A stretch of 64,000 nucleotides of DNA from Aulostomus chinensis (Eukaryota; Chordata; Actinopteri; Syngnathiformes; Aulostomidae). Of this stretch, positions 32,985 through 45,642 are shown piece after piece. The stretch covers positions 5,186,501 to 5,250,500 of the forward strand of contig JBBMOA010000004.1 of NCBI GenBank assembly GCA_037954235.1, written 5' to 3'. The notes under the pieces were generated by a model. That model saw nothing but the letters and a program-made list of their open reading frames with translations, had not been told where the DNA came from and ran no database searches. The stretch's first letter is position 1. Every line of letters begins with the position of its first letter. The position numbers and the translations under genes were made by a program.

Positions 32985-34168
32985 GTAAGTGCCGTGTTCT
33001 CTGGTTAGTTGGACTCTTCTCTTAGATTTTACATCTTCCTCTCGTTGGTTCCATCATTTCAACTCATGTCAACACAGGAAACCTCTGTGCTTGGGATTAA
33101 AACATCACGTCCTCCTTCATCACTTGGGAAATAGGATACCTTTGGTATTCGGGAGGCAACTGTGATTAATTCTCATGCAATGTGGCCGACATGTTGTTCT
33201 TCCCACATCACAACTGTGAGAATTACTTGCTTTTCTCTGCCTTGACTCACGTTATGAGGTTATTGACTGAGTCTGGAGAAATTAAGATGAGCAGGTTTTA
33301 TCATTTCTGATTTTTCTTTGTAGATCAAATAAAAGTAAAGTGAGAAAATAATCAGAAAACTAATGAGATTGCTAATTGTTTTTTGGGTTATCAACGAGAA
33401 ACAGTGAATTCAGGCATTTTGTTACCCTTTGTGCGTGACTGTAAATGAAACCCTGAGCACTGCATCTATGTGTGTAAATAAATGTATAATATTCATTTAA
33501 ATATATGTCCCTATATGTATCATTTTTCTAAATCACCTTACATTCATAAGCAGATATTTCTATTTATTTCAAGGTCAAATTTAGATACACTTGCAATATG
33601 CTTTTGCGGTTGGTGAACCAGAGCCATTAAAATAATCGCTGTTCTGTTTTTCTTCAATCAAATCCCAACTTTTGAGCAGTTAGAACTCTGCTGCTCGTGT
33701 CACATGCTGACGTTAACGTGGGAGCTCAGGGATGGTCCTGTAACATGGAGCAAGGAATCTGCCTCTGTCCTCGTCCCGGCAGTCCCCCGTGACGTGAAAT
33801 CACATTTTGATGAAAGCGTCCGGCAGACACTACGCTTTTCTTCTTGTCTGACAGTTTGAAGTTGAAGCTAAGCAGAGTTTGAGACAAGGCTGTTCATGCA
33901 TTCATTCTGTGTTTAGTCAAGATCGGATTCTGAAAAGCAGCCGTCCTACTGGCAGGATTTGTGACATCACGAATACTTTGGTCGTCCCAGCTCCAGTGTT
34001 AATAGTTCTCCAGCCACCATGATAACCTAGAACTCTGAGGGGATCGCATTTAAAGGAGACATTTCATATCCAAATGAAATAAACAAACGTATTCATGTCA
34101 TCTGGGATTTTCAATCAAAGAAGAGTAGGTGGTGTTTATGTTTGTCTCTGCTCATCCAGGTGATCAGC

Positions 34169-34943
34169 ATGTACCACCTGAAGGTGCCGGTGCTCCTCCT
34201 CATGCTGCTGGTGCTGCTGCGCTGCATCGCCGCTGCGCCGGGCTACAGGTGGGTGAACACCTCCATCAGAGGGAGAACGCTCGTTCAGATCAGCAGCTTC
34301 AGGGGCTTCTGTCCTCACAGGCGTGGAACGGGGAGCTCAGGTTATGAGTGTGTGGATGTGATGGAAACAGTGCGGTGAGGAGGGCTGCAGTGTTCTGGAC
34401 CCAGATGGATAAAGTCACGTGTGCTCATCTGGGAGAAAGTGCCTCGTTGTGCTTCTCTAAATGGCCCCTCCCTCGCCTCGCTCGTCGGGCTGCTGGATGA
34501 TGAGGGTCATCGTGTGTGAGACAGTTTCCCCTCTGTGATTCAGGTACTTCAGTCCCGGCTCCTCCAGCGAGCAGGAACCTGTTCTAGCAGACGGTGAGGG
34601 CTGGTTGCTCCCTGAGCTCATCTCCAACCCCTTCCTCGGCCTCATGGGCGCACGGCCACGGAGGGGTCTCACAGCTATGAACAGGTACGTATCACGTGAC
34701 CCATGGTGTAATACGAGTCCTTCACATCATCTGTGGTTTTATCTTTTTTTTTTCTTTTTTTTTTGCAGCCCCCACATAGAGAAGCGAAAGTGCAACACAG
34801 CCACTTGCGTCACCCAAAGGTTAGCCGACTTTCTGGTGCGCTCCAGTAACACCATCGGTACCGTCTACGCACCAACCAACGTGGGCTCCGCCGCCTACGG
34901 CAAGAGGGACCGACTGCTGCCTCCTGGCTTCCCGCCTCTCTAG
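34169..34943 (+). CDS. iapp: iapp: islet amyloid polypeptide (amylin) precursor, complete
   Basis: Peptide hormone of the calcitonin/CGRP/amylin family, co-secreted with insulin and acting on CTR/RAMP receptors. Coding exons 34169-34248, 34544-34684, 34769-34943, phases 2 and 2, 131 aa. The acceptor at 34159 rules out the upstream in-frame ATG at 34142, so the start is MYHLKVPVLLLMLL. Signal peptide about 1-23. Exon 2 encodes a 47-residue N-terminal propeptide. The mature 37-mer is residues 81-117 (bases 34788-34898), between GluLysArg and GlyLysArg, with the Cys2-Cys7 ring KCNTATC and a C-terminal Tyr that would be amidated. The core reads SNTIGTVYAP, with proline at position 29 and no FGAIL motif, so poor fibril formation is expected. 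An 11-residue C-peptide follows. At 131 aa the precursor is longer than the 89 aa human one because of the middle exon. Confidence 0.97.
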
Positions 34944-35106
34944 TAGCGACTCCCGGCCCTCCAGTGACGTAACCAGACACGAGAACCACATTAATAATGA
35001 TGAGGATTATGAACAGAGTGTTCTTGTTTTTTAAATATACATTAAAAAACAGTGCCTTTTATTTAAACGTGAGTTGTTGGTGCTGTTCCACAATGGCATG
35101 ATGTGA

Positions 35107-35112
35107 AATAAA
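35107..35112 (+). promoter_or_regulatory. iapp: Candidate iapp polyadenylation signal
   Basis: AATAAA 164 bases after the stop codon; another AATAAA occurs about 105 bases further. Confidence 0.5.
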
Positions 35113-35637
35113 GAAACAAAAAAAAGATGAAAAAATAATGAATAACAGAAAACACGTGTAAAGCCAGGATTAATAAATGTTCTCATCTGCTGGTTTTGAT
35201 AATAAAACGATGAAATAAATGGCCTTAAAGCCAAATTATTGCACAGTATTCCCTGCAGTGTCTCTGGGAGACATTCTGAACACGAGTGTGGTTGCTGCGG
35301 GTGAGCAGAGGAAGGCTGGTGTCCGTCCGGAGCTCCGTGCGCTGACATCTCCACCGCTGCAGGCCCGAGTCATCGCCTGGAAACATACTTGTACCATAGA
35401 GACACACATTCAGCATTTATGCTGTGACCCACATGGGCTCCATCTGCCCGGTTTGCTTTCAATGCAAACTCTGACTTTATATATATATAAAAAAATACAA
35501 TTCCCTCCATTAAATATTAAATATAAGTCCCTGAATAATTAATTTTGTTCCAATTAACTGGAAATTTAAAATCTATGTTTCTAAAATACAACAGGATCTT
35601 GGACCCGCTGGAAAATACCGCGCAGACATGATGAGAA

Positions 35638-35717
35638 GCAGAACTTGGAGCTCCTCGTACTACCTCGTACCTGCTCCTATACCTCAGGTACCTCGTACCT
35701 GCTCCTCGTAACTACCT
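35638..35717 (+). repeat. Short imperfect tandem repeat of CTCGTACCTGCTCCT units
   Basis: TACCTCGTACCTGCTCCT occurs twice, with partial units CTCCTCGTACTACCTCGTAC and CTCCTCGTAACTACCTGAG around it. About four degenerate units. Confidence 0.75.
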
Positions 35718-35753
35718 GAGAGAAGGATGGACCAGTCATTCGTGAAGTGTGAG

Positions 35754-35770
35754 CTGTGGCCCCCTAGTGG
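35754..35770 (-). promoter_or_regulatory. CTCF-like motif, reverse orientation
   Basis: Minus-strand reading CCACTAGGGGGCCACAG, one of the best CTCF core matches in the window, 0.8 kb downstream of the iapp stop. Confidence 0.45.
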
Positions 35771-36059
35771 GCTTCAGAGATAACGCAGGTTGGTTGTGAG
35801 GGATTAACAATTTGATGTTGAAGGTTTGAATAAATGATGTTGACACTGGGGTGTAAAATTACACAACAAATAAATATGACGTGACAGGTGTCGTACACAT
35901 ACATGATCATCTCTTCACACATGATGATAATTTTCTCCTCTGGATTGTGGAGCCGTCTTCTGTTCAAGAAATTTCAAAAAGCACACCAGGAACTCGTCTC
36001 TTGAGTGAGCTGACCGCCGTGACGCCCTCGGAAGATGGTGTTTGACTGGCTGGATTCGC

Positions 36060-36799
36060 TTTGTTTGGATGCATCATCGTCCTCGACTCCACCTTATAAT
36101 TCCATACCCACATCAACAACACCATCTGGTCCGCCTACTTCCACCTCCGGAATATCAACCGTCTCCGCCCATCTCTCACTCCCAACAGCGCTGCAATCCT
36201 GGTCCACTCTCTCATCACCTCCCGTCTGGATTGTTGTAACTCACTTCTTTTTGGTCTCCCACACAAACTCCTCCATAAGCTTCAATTGGTCCAGAACGCA
36301 GCTGCCCGAATCATCACCAGAACCCTGTCATCAGTCACATCACCCCCGTTCTACATCAACTCCACGGCTTCCCATTAAACACCGCATTGACTACAAGATC
36401 CTCCTCCATACATTCAAAACCATCCATAACCTCGCGCCTTCATACCTGTCAGACCTTCTCCACACCAACATTCCCTCCGGGTCTCTCAGGTCTTCCTCCT
36501 CCATCAGCCTCAACGTCCCCTCCTTCCGTCTGACCTCCATGGGGGCTAGAGCCTTCAGTTGCTCTGCCCCTGGCCTCTGGAACTCCCTCCCTCCTGACAT
36601 CAGAAACACTGACTCCATTGACACCTTCAAAAAAACACCTCAAAACTCACCTTTTTAGACAGGCGTATGGCTGAGTGCCCTCTTCTGTGCTCTGCTAGAG
36701 ACTTCTGTTGTTGTTCTTTTAAATTGTGCCTGTTTTATTGTTTTTAAAACTGTTGTACGGTGACCTTGAGTGCCTTGAAAGGCGCCTTATAAATAAAAT

Positions 36800-36830
<31 letters not shown>
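36060..36830 (+). mobile_element. 5'-truncated L2-type LINE relic (3' end of reverse transcriptase ORF plus tail)
   Basis: Translations show the typical C-terminal end of a fish L2 reverse transcriptase: SAYFHLRNINRLRPSL and LITSRLDCCNSLLFGLPHKL in one frame, then RIDYKILLHTFKTIHNLAPS and SMGARAFSCSAPGLWNSLPP in another. The frame change near 36345-36380 and an in-frame TAA near 36098 show it is dead. The 3' end GAAAGGCGCCTTATAAATAAAATG followed by (ATT)n is the usual L2 terminus. A 207-codon ORF at 36035-36658 is an artefact of this element and not a host gene. Confidence 0.9.
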
Positions 36831-38826
36831 CATAATCACTGTTAGGTTTGATCATCTGAGGAGGCAGGAAGTGACGGGTTATAACTTCCTGTTGCTCCTT
36901 TGCTAGTTTAAAAGTTTCGTGCCGAATTTTGCCAAGATGAATTTGGTTGCTCATCAAATCTCTGCCTTTTTCTGTCAAGTTTCCAGACGAATTTTGTCTA
37001 AAATGGGATCGAATCTGTTGGTTACTGCAACATCGAGATGACGCAGTTGTATAATAACAACGGCATTATCGCAAAAATAGAACTGATGAAAATGAAATGA
37101 ACTGGTCTGACTGGAACTGCTGATCTGATACCTGTGATTTCAATATATACGTTATTCATCTCTTTCTTTTATTGGTTTGAAATCATAAACGCTAAAGTTC
37201 AATTTAACGCAGAAGCAGCACGGCTTCGATTACATCATCAAGAGTCGCGTGGAGTCATGGAACAATCCAGAAAGACACCTGGGAGCTTTTGAACTCAGGG
37301 GCGCTGCTGGAAATTTGAGGCCCCATTGAACTCTCGATTGTCCTCAGAGCCTTGCTGATGGACCCCTTTCCTGACAGCCCTGTTCGTTCTCAATGAATTG
37401 AAGAAATACCGTCACAAACAGGCTCAAATAGAAGCAACTTTTAACGCCAAAAAGGATGTGTGTTGTGTTCCTGCAGGGATTATTCAGGGTAATGTATGAG
37501 TGGAAGTATGACGCACAGCATTAACCTGCGTTAGGTCATTAGTGACCCGATCATCTCAGACTCTGACATTAATACGCTCAGCCATCGTTAACACCAACAT
37601 CACCAACTTTGTCAGAAATAGAAGGAGTGCAGGCGCTTGCTGATTAATGGAAAAAACAAAGTAGCTATTATCCGGCTGAGGACGGGGACGGAGTCAAGAT
37701 GTGTCGATTACCTCATGTAACACCACAAATGGCACTTCAGCTGCTATCTGCTGGGGTTTTGTTTATCACTGCAGTAACGACGGCTGATGAATGTTTTGAT
37801 GGATTTTTGCGTGTAATTCATGACCCGCTGGCCACGTTCATCCCTGGAACATTTGGGATAAAAATATAAACAACAGCATTTAAAACACCGGAGACCATAT
37901 AAAGTCTGACAAGACCAACAATGTAGACACATTTGAGCCGTTTGAATCAACTAAAAACCAGAAAACAAAACAAAACACTGTATTAACCAAAATGAAATAA
38001 AAAATTCAATTAAATGATAAAAAAAATCCCATGTAGTGTACACACCATGCATGTCACATGTGAATTTAAGTGGATCCGTTCTCTTGACGACCCCCCCCCC
38101 CACACACACACACACACAATTGCAAAACCATTACTTACTGATATATTGTGTTTTATTTTTAATGTTTGCCATTCAAAATTGTCTGGTAACATTTATTCAG
38201 GATTCCCCAACAAAAACAACCAATTATTTGTCATCTTTTGATCACTCGGCTTCTGTAAACTCTAAGGATGTTTATCAAATACCTGTTCGAATGAATTATC
38301 ATCAATAATCAGAGTTTAATTATTTCAGCATTATTAAGACGATCAAATTAGCATAAAAGGGCCTTTGCTGTATGAAAACTAATGGAACCAGTCAAAATGC
38401 TTGTTCCGTATTAAAATCATAATAACATTTAAAATATAGCACATGTTGGTCGCCTTATTAAAATAAATGGATCAATCAATCTATCTTGCTAATTTGAGTT
38501 TGACTGGTGTTTTTTTTTTCCCGGGTTCGTTAATCGCAAGTGCGCGGGTTTAAAAGCGTCCCCTGCCGCTTGCCGTAGTTAGCTGTAAACACGGAAATTG
38601 TGTTCTCTCTGTTCTCTCGCTCATGTGTAGTGACGCAAGAAACCTCCAGCAGGCTGTGACAAGAGTTGTCTGGGAGCATTTTTGAAACTTTTATCATTTG
38701 AATATGTATAAACGTGTCTATAGCCTCCGTAGAGGAAAGGAAAGGAACATTTTAACCGTGTGAAGGGTGTCGGAACACCCCTGGTAGCTATCTGTATACG
38801 GTTAGCTTAGCATTATTTTTGAAGTA
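36831..38826. other. Intergenic region and promoter area of pyroxd1
   Basis: No exon is supported from the LINE tail to the pyroxd1 ATG. It holds a C-run with (CA)n at 38091-38118 and A/T-rich sequence. About 280 bases before the start codon there is a GC-richer block with TTTAAAAG near 38549, a possible core promoter for pyroxd1. Confidence 0.6.
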
Positions 38827-41800
38827 ATGGCAAATAATAAAGAGAAAACTTTCAATTTTGTAATCGTAGGAGGTGGCATCGCGGGCGTGACGTGTGTTGA
38901 GCAGGTGAACATGATTTAATATGCTGCAGGGATTGTTAACCATCTGTCGCCTAACCGAAAACTTTATTGACAGCTGTCATCCCAGATTCCGTCAGCTGAC
39001 GTCGCTCTGGTCACAGCAGGTCCTCACATCAAGGCCGTGACCAACTACAAACAGGTCAGGATGCGGCTGGAGAACTCTCTCCGGCGCCCTTTACTGCGTG
39101 AACTAAGTCCCACTGTATGAACTCGGCGACAGCGCGACCTCCGCTCAGGTTTTCCTTTGTCCTCGCTTGGAAGGTGTCCCGGACGCTGGAGGCGTTCGAT
39201 GTAGAGGAGCAACCGTCCAGTGTTCTGGAGGAGAAGTTCCCCAACCTGACTGTCATCCACTCGGCTGTCAAAGCTCTGCGCACACACTCACAGGTAAGTG
39301 AAGGAAAACTGCTGGAGACGCTGACTGGGTCGGGGAGACAGCAGCTGTGTGTGGACAGCTCCTTTGGTAATATGTAGGCGATGACGTCATCTAGGGGACA
39401 CAGACTGTGTCGGTTAAAAATAAAAGTGCTAATTGGATTATTCTAAGGTTATTGTAAAGACTACCTCCTTGGAATATGCTTTTCATTATTTGTTGGACAT
39501 CGCCACCTTGTGGACATTATCTTTACTTACCGTTATAGAAGAAGACAATGTGAACTAACTTCACAAAGAAATATACATAAATTTGAGAAAAAAAACTGTT
39601 AAATGCAGTCTTGAAGTGGAAAGTACTCAGTATTTCCTATGAATACCTTATGTTTACTTGCTAGTATTTAGGATATTTGATGCTGTATTCACTGTCCCTT
39701 TCCCGCTGTAAGACTTTCTGCTTGTGAGAGTAATAAATGACTATTTTATGTGAACTTATCTTTTCTCTTCTGTCTGATCAGTCTGTGGAAACTGTAGATG
39801 GTCGTGTTTTTGGTTATGAGAAGCTGTGCATCTGCAGCGGGGCCAGAGCTAAACTGCTAACCCAGGACAAACCCTACGTGCTGGGCATCCGGGACACAGA
39901 CAGCGCCCAGGTACCAGCCAGTCTCACTGGATGTTTGCGTGGCAACAAGGTCTCAAATTCCTGAGGACACTGAACAAATATGAACCATCTCACAGTGAAA
40001 AGAGAGACGCAGGTTGTAGAGAAAATATCTTCTTGTGTCATTTATTTTTTTTGCATTATCTTCCTTGTGTCCTTTTACGTGTGATTTTACTGCTGCGATT
40101 AAATACTTAAACATGTGTGAACATCCATTCAGGTTTATTTCCTTTAATGGGTTTGATAGAATTTGTTGATGAATATTTGGATTTGCATCACAGTGCAGGT
40201 GGTGCTGCTTGTTCCTGGGAGTCCACGAATGTACTGACAGCAAATTAGACTAGAAATCTCCTGGTCGGAGTATAAAATAATCCTTTTTTTGTGTGTGTCA
40301 AGGAGTTTCAGAAGAAGCTGTCCAAAGCCAAGAGAATAGTTGTCATTGGAAACGGAGGAATTGCCTTGGAATTAGTGTGAGTCCACTGACCGCTAGCAAG
40401 AGATGGATCTCCTGGCTAATTCCTTGTAGCGTGGCGTTGACGAGCATTTGTGTCGTGTAGGTTTGAGGTGGAGGGCTGTGAGGTTATCTGGGCCGTCAAG
40501 GACAAGGCCATAGGAAACACTTTCTTTGATGCAGGAGCGGCACAGTTCCTCATCCCGTCACTGGAGGCTGATAAACCAGAGAGAGCCGCCCCCTGTAAGA
40601 GGCCTCGCTACACCACGGAGGAACCGGCAGCGGGGGGGTCCCAAACCTTCACAGCAGGTCTGAAAGTGGTTCTGATGCTGGATAAAAGAAGTGCATTCAT
40701 AAAGCATTGCTCAGGTTTGTTGTGTGTGCTCCCAGATAGAAACCTGCGAGGGCGTCACTGTGGACCCACAGAGCCTGGCAGCGCCCTGGGTCCAGACTGG
40801 CATGAGGGAATAGTCCTCCAAGGAGCGCAGCAGGTGAGAACTGAAGGCCTCTGCTCTGAGAGGCTCTTCAGGGTGGGAGTTTATCTGTCTTGACCTTCCC
40901 TCCTCTGTGCTCAGGTGTCCCGCAGGGTTTCAGTGGAGTATCAGTGTGAGGTGGAGAAGATCTTCACCTCCGAGCAGCTCCTCAGCTCCTCACAGCAAAC
41001 ACTCCAACCTGATATCGGTGAGAACCAAGTTTAGCTGCTCCCATGGTCTTTTGTTCTCTGGCCTTTCCTTCCTCTCAGCTTGTCTCCCCCTCTCTGTAGG
41101 AAACTGGCCGGTTTACGTCCAACTGACGAACGGCAAGACATTTGGTTGTGACTTCGTCGTCAGTGCCACTGGTGTCACGCCAAACACTGAGCCATTTCTC
41201 CACGGCAACAACGTGAGTAGCCAGTGACGCTGAGTCTCCGTGCCAGCCCGCAGCCCAAAAACTATGTGCTTCTGTGACTAGCAACACCTGTCACCTGAGT
41301 GCGGGTTACTACCCGTTAGTGACCAGAACTCACTGCTGGGCAGCGAGCTTCAGCTCCGACGCTACCTGGAGGATGGTGGCCAGTGTCATGCTATTGTTGT
41401 TATTAGCATTTTACCTGATGAAATAAAAATTAGTAGTGTTACCCCTGATGAAACACACCAATATATTTGCATTATTGTTATTATAATAATCAATTATTTT
41501 GTAACATGAATTATTATGAGTAGTAGCATTTTTTTTATTATTATTGGTATTATTAATATTATTATTATCTGAATTGAATTGAGTATTTGTGTAACACCAA
41601 TGTTACTGATTGTTTTTTGATTTCCAAATCAAATGTGTAACAATGCAACTTTCTACGGCTCATTAAAAGCAGCATTTATCAGCAGATAACGTTGTTCTAC
41701 AAATTATAGACAGCCATGTTTGCAAAGTGCAGTGACATCATAAAATGTAAGGAACCCACTGAGTCGATCACGATCACGAGTTGAAGTCATTAGCAGTGTT

Positions 41801-43123
41801 TCTTACCGGCGACGCAGTCACGTGATCGACTAGCTAGCGTCTGCTCGGTGACCATTACCGCTGTTGAATTACTAAGTTTTGAACTTAATTGGTTGACGGG
41901 CTTTGAAGAGCACATTTGCTCATCAAGCCCCATTTCCAGTCTTTGTGAGGGGGAGCGCAGAGACACTGATGTTAGCTCGACTGGTTGGAACTGATTTATT
42001 TGATAGTTGTGATTGAACGGCGTGATCCTCCATTACTGCCGCTTTCACCCTGGAAACTGGACACGAGTCGATGAAGGGAAAAGATAAACACCAGCATTGC
42101 TTTTGGTTTGTGTTCAGTTCTCTCTGGCAGATGATGGCGGCCTTCAAGTAGATGATCATATGATGACATCAGAGCCAGACGTCTATGCTGCAGGAGACGT
42201 GTGCACTGCATGCTGGGAACACAGCCCGCTGTGGCAGCAGGTAGGCTGGTAGAGCAACGATGTGTAGCGCCTATGGAAAGGCCTCAAGAAACTATCATCT
42301 GCTTTAGATTGCGTTCACCAGTGTGATACCGCTTCGCCGCGATCAGACGAACGAGAACGCTGACCTGCCGTGTTTCCTGTGTGCAGATGCGGTTGTGGAC
42401 CCAGGCCCGTCAGATGGGCTGGTATGCAGGCCGCTGCATGGCCGCGCACGTCCTGTCAGAACCAGTCGAGCTGGACTTTTGCTTTGAGCTCTTCTCACAT
42501 GTCACGAAATTCTTTAACTACAAGGTAATATTTAAACTGGGACCATCAGATAAATCATCTACTCGCTTCAGCTACTTCAGTGTTACTCCTCAGTTCTTCT
42601 TGCGCAACCTGGCCTCTTCCCGTCATTCCACAGGTGGTGCTGCTGGGAAAGTTTAACGGGCAGGGGCTGGGGCCCGACCACGAGCTGCTGGTGCGCTGCA
42701 CCAAAGGCCAGGAGTACGTCAAGGTGACGTCAGCTTTAATGGTTCTGTGGGATGTAGTCAGATGTCTGACAGCATCAGTCAAAGTATGTGTCACTGCAAA
42801 TCTGAACTGAGCTTTTTTAGGGCCGTGCTGATGGTCACAAACCCTCCCCATGATGAGAAGGTTTTCGCCGTGTCAGGACTGTTCCACAACAACTGGAGGA
42901 GCAGCTTGTGCCACTGCTTTGGATTCGTCACTTTACATTTCATCCAGTGTGTTTTTGTTCCCAGGTGGTTCTCAGGGGGGGGAGGATGGTCGGAGCGGTT
43001 CTAATTGGGGAAACAGATCTCGAGGAGACCTTTGAGAACCTGATCCTGAACCAGATGGATCTGACCCCGTATGGAGAAGAGCTTCTCAACCCCAACGTTG
43101 ACATAGAGGACTACTTTGACTGA
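38827..43123 (+). CDS. pyroxd1: pyroxd1: pyridine nucleotide-disulphide oxidoreductase domain-containing protein 1 (complete, 13 coding exons)
   Basis: FAD/NAD(P)H-dependent class I oxidoreductase, nuclear and cytosolic. In mammals it protects the tRNA ligase RTCB from oxidation, and its loss causes myofibrillar myopathy. Exons: 38827-38904, 38974-39054, 39174-39293, 39782-39910, 40303-40376, 40461-40657, 40736-40833, 40915-41017, 41100-41212, 42118-42240, 42387-42524, 42634-42723, 42965-43123; all phases agree and the product is 500 aa, the length I recall for the human protein. FAD dinucleotide motif GGGIAG at 15-20, second Rossmann motif GNGGIA at about 152-157, GCEVIWAVKDKAIGNTFFDA, ATG motif SATGVTPN, FAD motif VYAAGDVC, and the conserved end LNPNVDIEDYFD. 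No CxxC redox pair is seen near the FAD domain, as in the family. The intron 40658-40735 has a length divisible by three and no stop. The exon 3 acceptor (GCTTGGAAG) is weak. Confidence 0.97.
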
Positions 43124-43773
43124 GCTCTAGAGCTCCAATCCAGACTGGAGGCCGTGTCTGACTGGGAACCCGAGAATCACGCCATGTGACGGACAATGAT
43201 TCAGGAGTATGAACTTCAGTTTTGAAGGACACAACAGAGCTCCTTTCTCTCCTCTCTGGTGCTCCACAGAGCTGCAGACGCCCACTACAGCTGGTTAGCT
43301 TAGTTGCTGGTTCGCTCTCAAAAATGTAACTTTCAACTGTTTTCTCACAGCGAACGTTAATCCCTGCCCTGCTTCTGTGAATGCAGGCAAAGACTGTTGT
43401 GGGTTTAAGATGATTTTTAGATGATCTTTGTCCAATGCTCCTCTGCTAGCATTTGCTGCAGCTAAGCTAACTAGCAGTCAGCCAGCCTGCGGGGTCTGGA
43501 GGTTTGTAACGCACCAGAGGGGAGAGAAGGGTCTCTATTTCTAAATCGGGGGGTGTTACAAGAGTATCACTCTTGTCAGCCATCCAAGAATATATTACAA
43601 AAAAAAATACAAGAATATATTTTGAGCTTTAAAATATTTGTTAAAGTAACTTGGTTTGTTCTTGAGTTGGAAAAGAGGCACTTGAGTGATGCGTCCTTTC
43701 AAAGTTGTTTCATTTCAGTGTTGTGGAAATGCATTTGTACTTTTAAAAGTACAAACTTAAAGTTCTCCAAGTA

Positions 43774-43779
43774 AATAAA
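43774..43779 (+). promoter_or_regulatory. pyroxd1: Candidate pyroxd1 polyadenylation signal
   Basis: AATAAA 651 bases after the stop codon, first hexamer downstream. Confidence 0.55.
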
Positions 43780-45635
43780 CACACAGGAGATGTAGTTGCT
43801 GGCATGTGAAGTGAACTTGTTTTCTGCAGGATCTGCCTCTGGTGGTTACCAAAAAAAAAAAGGAAAACCTGCTGTTGCTATGTTTTCTTGATCGTATTTC
43901 AACCTAAACAGCAACTACGGCTCCTCCTGTGCCTTCATACAATAGACATTATCAAGCTCACATAATGCCGTCCATTGTTGCTGGGATGTGTTGCTCTTGG
44001 GTATGTTACTCTTTGAAAATCCCCTAAAAATCCAGTTTTTGAAAGGATAAGAAATATTAGAAGGACAATGCCACCAGCAGATAATTAGTACCACCATTTA
44101 TCTGCTAGTTGTTTTAACGCCTTGTATTTTTTTTTTCCCCTCCCCCAGCTTTGTGCAAAATGAGAAAAAAACAAACAAAACAAAACCCAAACTGGTGCAG
44201 TAATGATAGGTGGACCTCCACGAGGAGGAAATGAAGACACTGAGGTTACCTGACACCCTCCATTGGGCTCAGCTGGAGCCGACGAGGGGTCAGCGAGTTT
44301 GGTGGAAAAGGAGAAACGTTATGGAGATAAGTGAGCTGCTGCTCATTTGATGAGTGCGAGAGTGGAACTTTTATGGAACTGAATAGTTGGATGTGGATTT
44401 GATGTCAGGGGCGTATCACACGGTGACGCTGGAGATACGTGAGGGCTCTGATGAGCAGTATTTTTAGAGATGTATATTTAGGACTGATAAGCCTCTGCTG
44501 GGAGAAGGTGGGTGTCACACAGGTTTAGAGGGCTACACTTGGTTCATCAGGAGCTGTGCTGAGGTGGTCGTTGCGCAGGGATCCCTGCTGAGCTGAGGAG
44601 GCCACTCACTGATGTCTGAGATCAGACAGAAGAGTGGTTTCCATGGTCACTGATAGCTTTGCCGTAACCGCGTGAGAGAAGGTCGAAGAGGTTCTTCTTC
44701 CCAGGTCACCTGTCAGCTGCACGTCTGTGACTCTACAAGACGAATTAATGTGACATTGATTGGGATTTGACGCAGACTTTATTTCATTCAAAGAAGATCG
44801 CGGATGTGACGTCAACCTCGTACGGCAGCAGCAGCGGTACGCTTGGATGTATTCACCAAGATCCTCCGGTTTTAGTTGAGATCGATGTGACGTCCTAGGG
44901 TGTGTGTATCACAGATGTACAAAGACATTTCTGCACACTATCCCTCTTAAATGTCATTACTGACATTTAAAAAAAAGAAAAAATTTGATGTTTTGTTCTT
45001 ATAAACTTCATCTATCCAAAGAATTACTAATTTCGTGGGGCTTTGTGTGTATTAACCCTTTCATTCTTTGTTTATATTTTTCTTTACTCTTTTTGTGTGC
45101 TTTGTCTTCATGAACAAAAAGGTCACCGTAATTGCTCTAATATTGTACATCCCTCTGAACTAAATTGCTCCACATTTTTGTGTCATATAGAAATTACTGA
45201 TAATACCAAAATAATTGTGATGTTTTTTTTATTAATTGAATATATTTATTTTAAAAAATATAATATAAACCACTATTTATGATGACGACATCATAAGTAG
45301 TATACGTAGAAGCAGTAGTCTATCTTGTGGTATTAATTGGGTGCTGCTTGGCATAACTGTGGGATTAGTTTATCGAATACAGTTCAGCCTGTTTTTTTTA
45401 TTTTTAATACATATCAATAAATAGAAAATCGTTCCTCCGTGGTGAAAGAAAAGTGAGCTCATTTAACTCCGATTCGGGCTAAGCTCCGCCGGCGGTGCAC
45501 GCTGCTCAATTAACCGAGCTCCCCGAATGAGACGCTCGCCCCGCAGCATGACCAGCATGCATCGGGAGAGCATTTTTTTCCCCGGGTGGGTGGGATTAAT
45601 TGAGAGGCGTTGCCGCACACAGAGTACTCCCGCAT
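43780..45635. other. Intergenic region between pyroxd1 and etnk1
   Basis: About 1.9 kb without a supported gene. A/T-rich with homopolymer runs; from 45450 it becomes GC-richer (GCTCCGCCGGCGG near 45483), which marks the etnk1 promoter. In human several genes lie between these two; none is visible here. Confidence 0.65.
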
Positions 45636-45642
45636 TATATAT
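45636..45642 (+). promoter_or_regulatory. etnk1: Candidate etnk1 TATA box
   Basis: TATATAT in GCATTATATATCACG, 102 bases upstream of the ATG; a start site near 45665 would give a 5' UTR of about 80 bases. Positional inference. Confidence 0.45.

Noticed and set aside
34142..34168. Upstream in-frame ATG for iapp (MSLLIQVIS)
   Set aside because: It lies before a good acceptor (CTCATCCAG ending at 34159), so it is intronic; the ATG at 34169 starts a normal signal peptide.
36035..36658. 207-codon plus-strand ORF that looks like a host gene
   Set aside because: Its second half is the conserved end of an L2 LINE reverse transcriptase and its first half is an out-of-frame reading of the same element. 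The 3' end and (ATT)n tail confirm a mobile-element relic.
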